64,000 nucleotides of DNA, taken from contig NZ_CP020370.1 of assembly GCF_002813775.1 (NCBI RefSeq), positions 5,233,501-5,297,500 on the forward strand. Reading direction: 5' to 3'. The position numbers and the translations under genes were made by a program. Below the pieces are notes generated by a model. That model was not told the origin of the DNA. It ran no database searches and worked only from the letters and a program-made list of their open reading frames with translations. The DNA is from Candidatus Thiodictyon syntrophicum. Lineage in GTDB: Bacteria > Pseudomonadota > Gammaproteobacteria > Chromatiales > Chromatiaceae. Below, in pieces: positions 25,349 through 35,238 of this stretch; the stretch's first letter is position 1; every line of letters begins with the position of its first letter.

Positions 25349-25445
25349 CGATGCCGGGGGCTCGATAGCAAGATCGGGCGCCGCGGCCGTACCCTATTGT
25401 TCAGACCACTGCCGGCACTGCCCCGGCCGGAGCGAGGAGAGTCGA

Positions 25446-26537
25446 ATGGGATTGCGTACCCCCCTGTTTGCCGAGCACGAGCGCCTGGGCGCCCGCATCG
25501 TCCCCTTCGGCGGTTGGGACATGCCGCTGCACTATGGTTCCCAGTTGGAGGAGCACCACGCGGTGCGCCGCCACGCCGGGGTCTTCGATGTCTCTCACAT
25601 GCAGCCCGTGGACCTCGCAGGCCCCGGCGCCCGCGACTTCCTGCGTTACCTGCTCGCCAACGACGTGGCCAAGCTCAAGGTCCCGGGCAAGGCGCTCTAC
25701 TCCTGTATGTGCAACGACCAGGGCGGGGTGGTGGACGACCTGATCGTCTACTACCGCGGCCCTGAGCGCTATCGGCTGGTGGTCAATGCCGGGACCGCGG
25801 ACAAGGATCTGGACTGGATGCAGGCACACGCCGCGGGCTTCGACCTCGCGATCGACCGCCGCCGCGATTTGGCCATGATCGCCGTCCAGGGGCCCGAGGC
25901 CCGGGCCCTGACCGCCCCCCTGCTGCCCGCCGACTGTCGTGAGGCGGCACTCGCACTCAAGCCCTTTTTCGCCGCCGACGGTGAGCACTGGTTCGTGGGC
26001 TGCACCGGCTACACGGGCGAGGACGGTTTCGAGGTCATGCTCCCCGCCGCCGACGCCCCCGGACTCTGGCGCGGGCTGATCAGTGCCGGGGTTCAACCCT
26101 GCGGCCTGGGCGCCCGCGACACCCTGCGGCTGGAGGCCGGCATGAACCTCTATGGCCAGGACATGGACGAGACGGTCGGCCCGCTGGAGGCCGGTCTCGG
26201 CTGGACCATCGCCTGGGAGCCCACGGAGCGCGACTTCGTCGGCCGGGCGGCGCTGACCGCCGTGCGCGACGACCCCGCTCACCGGGTCTTCGTCGGCCTG
26301 CTCCTGACCGGTCGCGGGGTGCTGCGCGGACACCAGAAAGTCTTCAGCGACGGGCGCGAGGTGGGTGAGATCAGCTCCGGCGGCTTCTCCCCGACCCTGG
26401 AGCGTTCCATCGCCTTCGCGCGGATAGTGCCCGGCATCGGTGCCGACTGCACCGTGGACATCCGCGGCAAGCAGGTCCCGGCGCGCGTGGTCAAGACCAC
26501 CTTTGTACGCAACGGCAGCGCGGTCCAGGCACTCTGA
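25446..26537 (+). CDS. gcvT: Glycine cleavage system T-protein (aminomethyltransferase)
   Basis: Transfers the one-carbon unit from the lipoyl arm of H-protein to tetrahydrofolate, releasing ammonia. 363 residues, normal length. Seen are RTPLFAEHERLGARIVPFGG at the start, the conserved GVFDVSHM, the folate-site Asp region YSCMCNDQGGVVDDL, GCTGYTGEDGFEV and the C-terminal barrel with GEISSGGFSPTL. The ribosome binding site is AGGAGAG before the ATG at 25446. Expression is presumably controlled by the upstream riboswitch. Confidence 0.97.
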   Translation: MGLRTPLFAEHERLGARIVPFGGWDMPLHYGSQLEEHHAVRRHAGVFDVSHMQPVDLAGPGARDFLRYLLANDVAKLKVPGKALYSCMCNDQGGVVDDLIVYYRGPERYRLVVNAGTADKDLDWMQAHAAGFDLAIDRRRDLAMIAVQGPEARALTAPLLPADCREAALALKPFFAADGEHWFVGCTGYTGEDGFEVMLPAADAPGLWRGLISAGVQPCGLGARDTLRLEAGMNLYGQDMDETVGPLEAGLGWTIAWEPTERDFVGRAALTAVRDDPAHRVFVGLLLTGRGVLRGHQKVFSDGREVGEISSGGFSPTLERSIAFARIVPGIGADCTVDIRGKQVPARVVKTTFVRNGSAVQAL

Positions 26538-26542
26538 GCATT

Positions 26543-26560
26543 GGTCCGCACAGCGGACCC
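26543..26560. repeat. GGTCCGCACAGCGGACCC palindrome after gcvT
   Basis: Another copy of the short palindrome family, six bases after the gcvT stop codon. Confidence 0.85.
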
Positions 26561-26573
26561 TCCGGCCCTAACG

Positions 26574-26728
<155 letters not shown>

Positions 26729-26868
26729 AACGACGCCGCAATTCGCGCAATGCCCGCAACCACGATCACGACCGACCAATACGAAATCCACCGGCGCCGT
26801 CCGCACAGGCGATGCCACTGCAACTTCACAGCGATCGGCCGGCCCGCCGGCCCCACCGGGAGAGAACC

Positions 26869-27261
26869 ATGAGCCTAGTCCCTGCTGACCTGCGTTACAC
26901 CAAGAGCCACGAGTGGGTGAAGGACAACGGCGACGGTACCGTCACCGTCGGCATCACCGACCATGCCCAGGAGGCCCTGGGCGACATCGTCTTCGTCGAG
27001 ACCCCCGAGGTCGGCACCGAGGTGGAGGCCGGGCAGGCCTGCGCCGTGGTCGAGTCGGTCAAGGCCGCCTCCGACATCTACGCCCCCTTGAGCGGGGAGG
27101 TGCTGGAGGCCAATACGGCCCTGGCCGACACCCCGGAGGCGATCAATCAGGGCGCCTATGATGCGGGCTGGATCTTTACCCTGCGGCTCGCCACGCCGGG
27201 CGCCTTCGGCGGCCTGCTGGACGCCGCCGGCTACCAGGCGGTGGTCGACGCGGAGGCCTGA
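26869..27261 (+). CDS. gcvH: Glycine cleavage system H-protein
   Basis: The lipoyl carrier that shuttles aminomethyl groups between P-, T- and L-proteins. 130 residues with [20 protein letters not shown] at the N-terminus and the lipoylation site Lys65 in [17 protein letters not shown]. The ending [13 protein letters not shown] is typical. GGGAGAGA precedes the ATG. gcvPA follows after six bases. Confidence 0.97.
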   Translation: MSLVPADLRYTKSHEWVKDNGDGTVTVGITDHAQEALGDIVFVETPEVGTEVEAGQACAVVESVKAASDIYAPLSGEVLEANTALADTPEAINQGAYDAGWIFTLRLATPGAFGGLLDAAGYQAVVDAEA

Positions 27262-27267
27262 CCTGAC

Positions 27268-28647
27268 ATGCCCTTCGTACCCCATACCGACGCGGACATC
27301 GCCGCCATGCTCGGCACCATCGGCGTCGGCGCCATCGACGACCTGTTCGACGAGATTCCGGCGGAGCTTCGCATCGGCGAACTCGCCGCCATCCCTACCG
27401 GGCTCGCGGAGATGGACATCGCCCGCCTGATGCAAGGTCGCGCCCGTGCCGATGGCGAGGCCGCGTGCTTCATCGGCGCCGGGGCCTATGACCACCACAT
27501 CCCGGCGGCGGTGTGGCAGATCGCCGCCCGTGGCGAGTTTTACAGCGCCTACACCCCCTACCAGGCGGAGGCGAGCCAGGGCACCCTGCAACTGCTCTAC
27601 GAGTTCCAGTCCATGATGACGGCCCTGACCGCCATGGAGGTCTCCAACGCCTCGCTCTACGACGGGGCCTCGGCCCTGGCGGAGGCGGTGCTGATGGCAG
27701 TGCGCGCCAACCGCAAGGCCAAGTCCAGCCGGGTGCTGGTGCCGCGCGCCCTGCACCCGGCCTATCGGCGGGCACTGCGTGGTATCGTGGAACCGCAGGG
27801 GATCGAGCTCGTCGAGGCCCCCTTCGACCGGCGCGGCGGGCACACCCCGGCGGCGACGCTCGACGGTCTGGTCGGGAATGCGGGCTTCGCGGCCGTGGTG
27901 ATCAACCAGCCCAACTTCTTCGGGATCATCGAGGATGCCGATGACCTTACCGACTGGGCCCAGGCCCATGGCGCGCTGGTCATCGGCGTGGTCAACCCCA
28001 CCGCGCTGGCACTCCTCAAGCCGCCGGGCGAGTGGGGCGGCACCGGCGCGGACATTGCCTGCGGGGAGGTCCAGCCCTTGGGGATACCCCTGTCCTCCGG
28101 CGGACCCTACGCGGGTTTCCTGTGCTGCAAGAAGGACCTGGTACGCCAGATGCCCGGCCGCATCATCGGGCGCACCCTGGATCTCGACGGCAAGCCCGGC
28201 TTCACCCTCACCCTGCAAGCGCGCGAGCAGCACATCCGCCGCGGCAAGGCGACCTCCAACATCTGCACCAACCAAGGCCTGCTGGTCACCGCCGCCACCA
28301 TCCATCTGGCGATCCTGGGCGCGGCGGGGCTGGAGCGGGTGGCCGCCGCCTGTCACGCCAATACCAGGCAGCTCGCGGCGCTGCTCTGTGCCGTCCCGGG
28401 GATCGAACCGCTGTTCGACCGCCCGGTGTTCCACGAACAGGCCCTGCGCCTGCCGGCCCCGGCCGCGGATGTGCTAAGGTCGCTTGCCGCCGAAGACATC
28501 CTGGGCGGCTTCGACCTGGGCCAGGACTACCCGGAACTGGGGTCGGCGCTGCTGGTCTGTGCCACCGAGGTGCGCACCGCGCAGGAGATGGAGCGGTACG
28601 CGGCCCGGTTGGCGCAGATCGTTGCCGCGGGGGCCCGGCCGTCATAG
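27268..28647 (+). CDS. gcvPA: Glycine dehydrogenase (decarboxylating) subunit 1
   Basis: The N-terminal half of P-protein in bacteria with split glycine decarboxylase; it forms a heterotetramer with GcvPB. 459 residues, normal length. Signatures: [56 protein letters not shown] and a Gly-rich stretch [18 protein letters not shown]. The partner subunit lies 1 kb downstream with a peroxiredoxin gene and repeats between them. Confidence 0.96.
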   Translation: MPFVPHTDADIAAMLGTIGVGAIDDLFDEIPAELRIGELAAIPTGLAEMDIARLMQGRARADGEAACFIGAGAYDHHIPAAVWQIAARGEFYSAYTPYQAEASQGTLQLLYEFQSMMTALTAMEVSNASLYDGASALAEAVLMAVRANRKAKSSRVLVPRALHPAYRRALRGIVEPQGIELVEAPFDRRGGHTPAATLDGLVGNAGFAAVVINQPNFFGIIEDADDLTDWAQAHGALVIGVVNPTALALLKPPGEWGGTGADIACGEVQPLGIPLSSGGPYAGFLCCKKDLVRQMPGRIIGRTLDLDGKPGFTLTLQAREQHIRRGKATSNICTNQGLLVTAATIHLAILGAAGLERVAAACHANTRQLAALLCAVPGIEPLFDRPVFHEQALRLPAPAADVLRSLAAEDILGGFDLGQDYPELGSALLVCATEVRTAQEMERYAARLAQIVAAGARPS

Positions 28648-28653
28648 TGCCGG

Positions 28654-28676
28654 CGGTCCGCGCAGCGGACCCTACG
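28654..28676. repeat. CGGTCCGCGCAGCGGACCCT palindrome after gcvPA
   Basis: Short palindrome of the TCCGCACAGCGGA family, variant core GCGCAGC, just downstream of the gcvPA stop. Confidence 0.8.
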
Positions 28677-28788
28677 CGGACCAGCGACCTCGCGGTACGC
28701 CGGGTGACCGCGACCCTGACCGAACGCCCAAGCACGCACCGACCCGCAGCAAACGACGATTGACCAACACCACTGGAGACCCAAGACA

Positions 28789-29289
28789 ATGGCCAAGACC
28801 GCCCTGCAAGGTAACCCCGTCAGCCTGTCCGGCGACCTGCCCGCCGTCGGCAGCCCGGCACCGGCTTTCACGCTGGTCGCCAAGGATCTCAGCGACAAGT
28901 CGCTCGCCGACTTCGCCGGCAAGAAGAAGCTCCTGAACATAGTCCCGAGTCTGGACACCGGCGTCTGCGCCGCCTCCACCAAGCGCTTCAATGAGGCCAT
29001 GGCCGGCAAGGCCGACGCGGTCGCCCTGATCGTCTCCGCCGACCTGCCCTTCGCCATGGACCGCTTTTGCAGCGCCGAGGGGCTGACCAATGTGGTCAGC
29101 CTGTCCATGATGCGCTCGCGCAACTTCGCCAAGGACTACGGCGTGCTGATCACTGACGGACCGCTCGCCGGCATCACCGCCCGCGCCGTGATCGTGCTGG
29201 ATGCGCACGACCGGGTGGTCTATACGCAGTTGGTTCCGGAGATCACGCAGGAGCCGGATTATGACGCGGCGCTGGCGGCGTTAGGCTGA
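28789..29289 (+). CDS. tpx: Thiol peroxidase (Tpx)
   Basis: An atypical 2-Cys peroxiredoxin that reduces hydroperoxides with thioredoxin, in the cytosol or periplasm (no signal peptide here, so cytosol is likely). 166 residues with the start [20 protein letters not shown], the peroxidatic Cys60 in [11 protein letters not shown] and the resolving Cys94 in DRFCSAEGL, as in the family. GGAGACC precedes the ATG. Its place between the two glycine decarboxylase subunit genes is unusual and has no obvious functional reason. Confidence 0.95.
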   Translation: MAKTALQGNPVSLSGDLPAVGSPAPAFTLVAKDLSDKSLADFAGKKKLLNIVPSLDTGVCAASTKRFNEAMAGKADAVALIVSADLPFAMDRFCSAEGLTNVVSLSMMRSRNFAKDYGVLITDGPLAGITARAVIVLDAHDRVVYTQLVPEITQEPDYDAALAALG

Positions 29290-29318
29290 TCCCCGCGCGC
29301 CGGGCACGGCAGATGATT

Positions 29319-29440
29319 CCTTGATCATCGCTCCGGCCGACGTCGTTGGTCCGCACAGCGGACCCTCTGCCGTAGGGTCCGCTGCGCGGACCGATGACGC
29401 CGCCGCAGTTCGCGGAATGGCCGTGACAGTGATCAAGGCC
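29319..29440. repeat. Composite inverted repeat enclosing two TCCGCACAGCGGA palindromes
   Basis: Outer arms CCTTGATCATCGCTCCGGCC and GACAGTGATCAAGGCC bracket GGTCCGCACAGCGGACC and CGTAGGGTCCGCTGCGCGGA. Confidence 0.78.
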
Positions 29441-29496
29441 GCCGGGATGAACTGATCCCTTTCGTCGCGCGATCAGTCATCCCAAAAAGAGTATTT

Positions 29497-29618
29497 GGCC
29501 GCAAATGAACGCAAATAAGCGCAAACAAATCTGCTGGTTAGCATCGTCGCGGGCATCACCCGGGCGGGGAACATGCAGTAAAGTCTAAGTCTCTGATTAT
29601 TAGAGTTAATTTGCGGCT
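29497..29618. repeat. GCAAATGAACGC-armed inverted repeat, copy 2
   Basis: Left end GGCCGCAAATGAACGCAAAT plus AAGCGCAAACAA; the right end is worn (TTAGAGTTAATTTGCGGCT). The core CACCCGGGCGGGGAACATG resembles that of the other copies. Confidence 0.8.
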
Positions 29619-29678
29619 AAACTGCTTTTTCTGGGCTCACCGGCCTTCGTTACACTGCATCCAAGACGCTCAAACCCC

Positions 29679-31139
29679 ATGCTGATCCACGAACAATCCC
29701 AACCCGGCCGCCGCGCCACCGCCCAGGCCCCACTCCAACTGGCGGACTGCGCCGACCTTCCCGCCGCCCAGCGCCGCGCCTCCCGGCCGCTGTTGCCGGA
29801 GGTCTCGGAACTCCAGGCGGTGCGTCACTACACCCGGCTGTCGCAGAAGAACTTCTCCATCGACACCCATTTCTATCCGCTGGGCTCCTGTACCATGAAG
29901 TACAACCCGCGCGCCTGTCATACGCTCGCCTCGCTGCCGGGCTTCCTCGGCCGGCACCCGGCGGCCCCGGAAAGCCACGGCCAGGGGGTGCTCGCCTGTC
30001 TCTTCGAGCTTCAGGAGATGCTCAAAGAGGTCACCGGGATGCACGCGGTGTCGCTGGCGCCCTCCGCGGGTGCCCAGGGCGAATTCGCCGGCGTGGCGAT
30101 GATCCGCGCCTATCACCTGGCCCGCAATGACGCGGCCCGCACCGAGATCCTGGTGCCGGACGCCGCCCACGGGACCAATCCGGCCTCCGCCGTCATGTGC
30201 GGCTTCGTGGCACGCGAGGTTCCGACCGGTCCGGACGGGGACGTGGACATCGCCGCGCTGCGGGCGGCGGTGGGTCCCCAGACCGCCGGTATCATGCTGA
30301 CCAACCCGAGCACTGTCGGGGTCTTCGACCGCAATATCCAGGAGATCGCCGGCATCGTGCACGCGGCCGGCGGACTCCTGTATTACGACGGCGCCAATCT
30401 CAATGCCATCCTGGGCAAGGTCCGCCCCGGTGACATGGGCTTCGACGTCATCCACATGAACCTGCACAAGACCTTCTCCACCCCCCACGGCGGCGGCGGT
30501 CCCGGGGCCGGTCCGGTGGGCGTATCCAAGCGGCTGGAGCCCTTCCTCCCGGTGCCGCTGGTGGCCCGGGACGCCGACGGCTATCGCTGGCTCGTCGAGC
30601 ACGACCGGCCCCAGTCCATCGGGCGGCTCACCGCCTTCGGCGGCAATATGGGCATCCTGCTGCGCGCCTATGTCTATGCGCGGATGCTCGGGCGCGAGGG
30701 CATGAAGCGGGTCTCCGAATTCTCCACCCTGAACGCCAATTACCTCATGGCCAGACTCAGGGAGGCCGGCTTCGAGGCCGCCTATCCGCGGCGGCGGGCG
30801 AGCCATGAGTTCATCATCACCGTCAAACGCGAGGCCAAGGAATTCGGCGTCAATGCCATGGACTTCGCCAAGCGCCTGCTCGATTACGGCTACCACGCCC
30901 CCACCACCTATTTCCCCTTGCTGGTGCCCGAATGCCTGCTGATCGAGCCCACCGAGACCGAGAGTAAAGAGGAATTGGACGGTTTCGTCGCCGCGCTGGT
31001 CGCCATCCGCGAGGAGGCGCGGACCAACCCGGAACTGGTGAAGGGCGCCCCGCACACCATGCCGGTACGCCGCCTCGACGACGTGCGCGCGGCACGCCAG
31101 TTGGACCTGGCCTGGCGGCCTGCGTCGACCTCGGCATAG
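29679..31139 (+). CDS. gcvPB: Glycine dehydrogenase (decarboxylating) subunit 2
   Basis: The PLP-carrying half of split P-protein; releases CO2 from glycine and loads the lipoyl arm of GcvH. 486 residues. The PLP lysine is Lys264 in [40 protein letters not shown] and [14 protein letters not shown] are also diagnostic. The gene is followed three bases later by dgkA. It lies 1 kb from gcvPA, separated by tpx and repeats. Confidence 0.97.
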   Translation: MLIHEQSQPGRRATAQAPLQLADCADLPAAQRRASRPLLPEVSELQAVRHYTRLSQKNFSIDTHFYPLGSCTMKYNPRACHTLASLPGFLGRHPAAPESHGQGVLACLFELQEMLKEVTGMHAVSLAPSAGAQGEFAGVAMIRAYHLARNDAARTEILVPDAAHGTNPASAVMCGFVAREVPTGPDGDVDIAALRAAVGPQTAGIMLTNPSTVGVFDRNIQEIAGIVHAAGGLLYYDGANLNAILGKVRPGDMGFDVIHMNLHKTFSTPHGGGGPGAGPVGVSKRLEPFLPVPLVARDADGYRWLVEHDRPQSIGRLTAFGGNMGILLRAYVYARMLGREGMKRVSEFSTLNANYLMARLREAGFEAAYPRRRASHEFIITVKREAKEFGVNAMDFAKRLLDYGYHAPTTYFPLLVPECLLIEPTETESKEELDGFVAALVAIREEARTNPELVKGAPHTMPVRRLDDVRAARQLDLAWRPASTSA

Positions 31140-31142
31140 CCC

Positions 31143-31514
31143 ATGGCCAATCACAATGAACGGGGCTGGAAGCGGGTCATCTACGCCTTCGGCTTTTCCA
31201 TGCAGGGATTCAAGGCGTGCTTTCAGGCGGAGGAGGCCTTTCGCCAGGAACTGTTCCTGCTCCTGTTTCTCGTGCCCCTGGGACTCTGGCTGGGGGCGAC
31301 CCCGGTGGAGCGGGCGCTACTGATCGGCTGCCTGCTGATGGTCCTGGTCGTGGAGTTGTTGAACTCCGCCATTGAGGCCAATGTCGATCGCGTCGGCCTG
31401 GAGCGTCACGACCTGTCCGCCCGCGCCAAGGACATCGCCTCCGCCGCGGTCTTCATGAGCATGACCCTCACCGTGGTCACCTGGGGGCTGATCCTGATTC
31501 CCAAGTGGCTCTGA
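31143..31514 (+). CDS. dgkA: Diacylglycerol kinase
   Basis: A small integral membrane enzyme that phosphorylates diacylglycerol produced during envelope glycan synthesis. 123 residues with three hydrophobic helices. The active-site helix is present: EEAFRQELFLLLFLVPLGLW and VVELLNSAIEANVDRVG with the conserved Glu and Asn. The start ATG lies three bases after gcvPB, so it is probably cotranscribed. Confidence 0.95.
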   Translation: MANHNERGWKRVIYAFGFSMQGFKACFQAEEAFRQELFLLLFLVPLGLWLGATPVERALLIGCLLMVLVVELLNSAIEANVDRVGLERHDLSARAKDIASAAVFMSMTLTVVTWGLILIPKWL

Positions 31515-31550
31515 CGTCAGCCTACCGCAAATGAAGAAATACGGAATTTT

Positions 31551-31722
31551 GCCGCAAATGAACGCAAATGAACGCAAATTGATTCAATGCGGACATTGCC
31601 TGCGGCGCGTTGCATCGCCGCGTTTCCGCTCAGGCGCCGTTGGGATGATCGGGGCACCGCGCGCAGCATGCGAACCGGCTCGGTTCTTTCTTTTTTGCGT
31701 TCATTAGCGTTCATTTGCGGCT
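31551..31722. repeat. GCAAATGAACGC-armed inverted repeat, copy 3
   Basis: Left end GCCGCAAATGAACGCAAATG plus AACGCAAATT; right end TTTGCGTTCATTAGCGTTCA plus TTTGCGGCT. An extra partial left arm (ACCGCAAATGAAG) lies at 31524. The core is longer than in the other copies and differs in sequence. Confidence 0.82.
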
Positions 31723-31754
31723 AAATTCTTCCTCCAAACCGACGCGAGGCATTG

Positions 31755-32285
31755 ATGAGCACTCACTTCACCGACCAAGGCTTCGTGCCGCTTGCCGTCG
31801 CCGTCCTGACGGTCTCCGACACCCGCACCGCGGCCGAGGACAGCTCCGGGGACCTGCTCCAGGCCAAGGCGCAGGAGGCCGGACACCGGGTGGTCGCCCG
31901 CGAGCTTGTGCGCGACGATGTCTACCAGTTGCGAGCGGTCTTTTCGCGCTGGATTGCCGACCCCCAGGTCCAGGTGGTTTTGAGCACCGGCGGCACCGGA
32001 CTGACCGGCCGCGACAGCACCCCGGAGGCGGTGGCACCCCTGCTCGACAAACAGATCGAGGGCTTCGGGGAGCTGTTCCGGGCCCTGTCGTTCGTCGAGA
32101 TCGGGGCCTCCACGGTCCAGTCCCGGGCCTTGGCGGGGCTCGCCAACGGCACCTTCATCTTCTGCCTGCCGGGCTCCACCGGGGCCTGCCGGACCGCCTG
32201 GGAGCAGATCCTCCTGGCCCAACTCGATGTCCGTACCCCCCCATGCAACTTCGCCCAATTGATCCCGCGGCTGCGCGAGCGCTGA
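31755..32285 (+). CDS. moaB: Molybdenum cofactor biosynthesis protein B
   Basis: MoaB/Mog-fold protein; the family adenylylates molybdopterin before molybdate insertion. 176 residues with [40 protein letters not shown] (the phosphate-binding GGTG) and the [16 protein letters not shown] helix. The ATG at 31755 has GAGG upstream. moeA and moaD follow on the same strand, giving a small Moco cluster broken by a repeat element after this gene. Confidence 0.93.
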   Translation: MSTHFTDQGFVPLAVAVLTVSDTRTAAEDSSGDLLQAKAQEAGHRVVARELVRDDVYQLRAVFSRWIADPQVQVVLSTGGTGLTGRDSTPEAVAPLLDKQIEGFGELFRALSFVEIGASTVQSRALAGLANGTFIFCLPGSTGACRTAWEQILLAQLDVRTPPCNFAQLIPRLRER

Positions 32286-32301
32286 AACTGGTAAAGAGTA
32301 G

Positions 32302-32449
32302 TTATCCACAGATGGACACAGATGAACACAGATTATTCATTGACTTACGCTTGGCCGGGGCTCACCTTGCCCGTGATTGTGACATCAGCGATAAACGTAT
32401 GACAATTTTAAGAAAATCTGTGCCCATCTGTGTTCATCTGTGGATTTTA
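32302..32449 (+). repeat. ATCCACAGATG-armed element, copy 1
   Basis: Left end GTTATCCACAGATGGACACA plus GATGAACACAGAT; right end AATCTGTGCCCATCTGTGTT plus CATCTGTGGATTTTA. Internal blocks TTATTCATTGACTTACG and ATCAGCGATAAACGTATGAC match the inverted copy at 35050-35196. Confidence 0.9.
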
Positions 32450-32468
32450 GGCTGAGCGGGCCCGCGCG

Positions 32469-33737
32469 ATGACCACGAACCAGCACCCCCACCGGGACGG
32501 CTGCCCGGACCCCGCCGGGCGGCCCCTGCTGACCAAGCAGGAGGCCCTGGACCTGCTGCTCGCGCACGCAACGGCGCCCGCCGCGCAGGAGTGCGTCCCC
32601 ACCGACCAGGCGCTGGGCCGGGTCCTCGCCCGACCGCTCGTCAGCGCCATCGACATGCCGGGCTGGGACAACAGCGCCATGGACGGTTATGCACTGTGCT
32701 GCGCCGATCTTCAGGCGGCGGAACCCACCCGGCTGCGGGTCGCCCAGCGCATCCCGGCCGGCGCGCCCGGTCGCCCCCTGGAACCCGGCACCGCGGCGCG
32801 GATCTTTACCGGTGCGCCCGTCCCCCCGGGGGCGGATACAGTGGTGATCCAGGAGCGCTGCACGCGCGACGGGGACTGGGTCGAGGTCCCGGCGGGTCTC
32901 ACCCCCGACGCCAACATCCGGCGCGCCGGCGAGGACATCCGCGCGGGCACCGCGGTGCTGGCGGCGGGGACGCGGCTGCGACCCCAGCACCTGGGGCTCG
33001 CCGCCGGCGTGGGCGCGACTGAGCTGGCGGTCTACCGCCGGCTGCGGGTGGCCATGTTCGTCACCGGCGATGAACTGGTGAGGCCCGGCGAGACCCTGGG
33101 GCCGGGGCAAATCTACAACTCCAACCGCTTTACCATGAAGGGCTTGCTGGAGGGCCTGGGCTGCGAGGTCAGCGATCTGGGGCTGGTCCCGGACACCCTG
33201 GAGGCGACCATGGACACCCTGAACCGGGGGGCGGACAGCGCGGACCTGATCCTGGCCAGCGGCGGGGTCTCGGTGGGGGAGGAAGACCATGTGAAGCCGG
33301 CCATCGAACGGCTCGGCACCCTGGACCTGTGGCAGATTGCGGTACGCCCGGGCAAGCCACTGGCCTTCGGTCATATCCGCGGCACCCCCTTCCTCGGCAG
33401 CCCGGGTAACCCGGTTTCGCTGTTCGTCAGCCTGCTGCTGTTCGCCCGGCCGCTGCTGCTGCGGATGCAGGGAGTCACCGGGGACCTGGAGCCGCCCGGC
33501 ATCAAGGTACCCGCCGGCTTCGACTGGCCCCGCCCGGACCGTCGGCGGGAGTTCGTCCAGGCGCGACTGATCCGCGGCGCGGCCGGCGACTGGGAGGCCG
33601 TCACGCACCAGTCCCGTTCGGCCGCCGCGCTGTCCGCCGCCGCCTGGGCCGAGGGCCTGGTCGAGATCGCGCCGCAGCAGACCATCGCCCGCGGCGACCC
33701 CGTGGTCTACCTCCCCTTCGCGGGGCTCCTGTCCTGA
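32469..33737 (+). CDS. moeA: Molybdopterin molybdenumtransferase
   Basis: MoeA inserts molybdate into adenylylated molybdopterin. 422 residues. Seen are LGRVLARPLVSAIDMPGWDN with the conserved DNSAMDGYAL, RIFTGAPVPPGADTVVIQE, and the GD-containing VFTVTGDEL-like FVTGDELVRPGE. The DLILASGGVSVGEEDHVKP and FGHIRGTPFLGSPGNPVSLF motifs are also intact. No good ribosome binding site is seen ahead of the ATG at 32469, which lies 20 bases after the repeat element. Confidence 0.96.
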   Translation: MTTNQHPHRDGCPDPAGRPLLTKQEALDLLLAHATAPAAQECVPTDQALGRVLARPLVSAIDMPGWDNSAMDGYALCCADLQAAEPTRLRVAQRIPAGAPGRPLEPGTAARIFTGAPVPPGADTVVIQERCTRDGDWVEVPAGLTPDANIRRAGEDIRAGTAVLAAGTRLRPQHLGLAAGVGATELAVYRRLRVAMFVTGDELVRPGETLGPGQIYNSNRFTMKGLLEGLGCEVSDLGLVPDTLEATMDTLNRGADSADLILASGGVSVGEEDHVKPAIERLGTLDLWQIAVRPGKPLAFGHIRGTPFLGSPGNPVSLFVSLLLFARPLLLRMQGVTGDLEPPGIKVPAGFDWPRPDRRREFVQARLIRGAAGDWEAVTHQSRSAAALSAAAWAEGLVEIAPQQTIARGDPVVYLPFAGLLS

Positions 33738-33903
33738 GTCGGCCCGACATTGCCTATTGGCTCGTGATGCGTGTTCATGCGCTTTTTTCGCGCACCATCG
33801 CGCGTTCCGCGATGGCGGCGCTTGCGGTCTTGCCCCGCCGGTCTTAGTCTGGACCCGCTTGGTCGCATCCCCCCTGCAATCTGCCCGAAGGCCGCCCACA
33901 TCA

Positions 33904-34158
33904 ATGATCCGGATACGCTACTTTGCCCACCTGCGCGAGACCCTGGGCACCGCTGACGAGCAACTCGCCCCGGTGCCCGAGATCGCCACCGTGGCGGACC
34001 TGGTCGCCTACCTGCGCGCGCGCGGCGGCGTCTGGGCCCAGGCCCTGGTCCCGGGTGAACGGCTGATGGTCGCCGTCAATCAGGAGTTGGCGCGCCCCGA
34101 GACCAGGGTCCGGGATACCGACGAGGTGGCCCTGTTCCCGCCGGTAACCGGCGGTTGA
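33904..34158 (+). CDS. moaD: Molybdopterin synthase small subunit
   Basis: Ubiquitin-like sulfur carrier that supplies the dithiolene sulfurs of molybdopterin. 84 residues: start IRIRYFAHLRETLGTADEQL and the required C-terminal diglycine in LFPPVTGG. ATG at 33904. The large subunit moaE would be expected next but a membrane protein gene follows, so moaE lies elsewhere or outside the window. 166 bases separate it from moeA with no recognised feature. Confidence 0.94.
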   Translation: MIRIRYFAHLRETLGTADEQLAPVPEIATVADLVAYLRARGGVWAQALVPGERLMVAVNQELARPETRVRDTDEVALFPPVTGG

Positions 34159-34237
34159 GGCCCATTGCCCCTTTCCACGGCGCCGGCGGCCAGCGCGGGA
34201 TAGCATCCGTCGGCGACCGCGACCGGAGGTGCTTCCC

Positions 34238-35044
34238 GTGACCTATGCCGATCTCCCACGTCTGTTGACCATGACCCTCGTCTGGCTGCTGCTGTTGACC
34301 TGGCAGCTCAACGCCTATCGCAGCAACTGTGTGGCGACCCTCGCCCTGGTGATCCTGGTCACCCTGCTCCTGTTCGTCTCGGGCGCCGAGCTGGCACTGT
34401 ACCGGCGACGCGTCTTCCTCAACGAGTGCATGGAGCACAAGAGCTCATTGTTTCGGTGGCTACGGCGCCGCTACGTCCTGCTCGGCCTCGAACTCCTGAA
34501 GTCCGCCGGACTGGCCGTCTTGCTCCTGGTCAGCGTGCTCAGCTTCTCCCCCCGCCATTGGTCGCTGCTGTTTGCGGACGTCCTGCTGGTCGGTCTGCTG
34601 TTGCCGCGCTTCTACGGGGCGCTGAAGGGCCAACTGCGTGAGGAGTACCGCTTCACCACCGCCCGCCGCTCGGCCATGTGGGTCAGCACCCTGTTCTTGT
34701 GGCTGGAATCCATGCTGGTGCTGGTGTTCACGGTGGCACAGGATTACGACGGGCTGCGGTGGCAGGAGGTCATCACCTACGGCGCCACCGACCCCGACGT
34801 CCTGTGCCGCCCCCTCGCGTCACTCGCCGCGCTCGCCGCCGCCGTGGACGCACTGGGACAATGGTCGATCCAGAATCTGGCGCGCAGCCTGACAGACCTG
34901 CCCCAGGCCTTGATGGCGTCCATCAGCCTCCTGGTCGGCGTCGGCCTGTCGCTGCTGCTCTCCTACGCCTACAGCCGCGCCCTGATCGGCGCGGTCGCCC
35001 GCCCCTGGACCATGTGGCGACTGAACTCACGCACGGATGACTGA
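34238..35044 (+). CDS. Hypothetical multi-pass membrane protein
   Basis: 268 residues with about six hydrophobic helices (MTLVWLLLLTWQLNAY, VATLALVILVTLLLFVSGAE, LELLKSAGLAVLLLVSVLSF, LLFADVLLVGLLLPRFYGAL, VSTLFLWLESMLVLVFTVAQ, LMASISLLVGVGLSLLLSYA). The GTG at 34238 is preferred over one at 34229, since the latter lies inside the GGAGG ribosome binding site. The family is not recognised and the neighbourhood gives no clue, since the next gene lies beyond a repeat element. Confidence 0.65.
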   Translation: MTYADLPRLLTMTLVWLLLLTWQLNAYRSNCVATLALVILVTLLLFVSGAELALYRRRVFLNECMEHKSSLFRWLRRRYVLLGLELLKSAGLAVLLLVSVLSFSPRHWSLLFADVLLVGLLLPRFYGALKGQLREEYRFTTARRSAMWVSTLFLWLESMLVLVFTVAQDYDGLRWQEVITYGATDPDVLCRPLASLAALAAAVDALGQWSIQNLARSLTDLPQALMASISLLVGVGLSLLLSYAYSRALIGAVARPWTMWRLNSRTDD

Positions 35045-35049
35045 ATTTT

Positions 35050-35196
35050 AAATCCACAGATGAACCCAGATGAACACAGATTTTCTGCGAATTGTCATAC
35101 GCTTATCGCTGATATCACAAGCGTCGGGAAGCTGACTCCCCGGCCGCACGTAAGTCAATGAATAATCTGTGATAATCTGTGTTCATCTGTGGATAA
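35050..35196 (-). repeat. ATCCACAGATG-armed element, copy 2 (inverted relative to copy 1)
   Basis: Read on the minus strand it repeats the order of copy 1: GTTATCCACAGATGAACACA, ATTATTCATTGACTTACG, ATATCAGCGATAAGCGTATG, then AATCTGTGTTCATC and CATCTGTGGATTT. About 2.7 kb separates the two copies. Confidence 0.9.
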
Positions 35197-35238
35197 CTGC
35201 TCTTTCCAGGTTGCACCAGATCGACCGGCGGCGCGCAC

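Larger units (their letters stand above)
29290..29678. other. Gene-free interval with two repeat elements
   Basis: A composite repeat (29319-29440) and a GCAAATGAACGC element (29497-29618) occupy most of the gap between tpx and gcvPB. No coding potential is seen. Either may act as terminator or processing site; gcvPB may need its own promoter. Confidence 0.6.

Noticed and set aside
34229-34237. GTG at 34229 as the start of the membrane protein
   Set aside because: It overlaps the GGAGG ribosome binding site, which is correctly spaced for the GTG at 34238.
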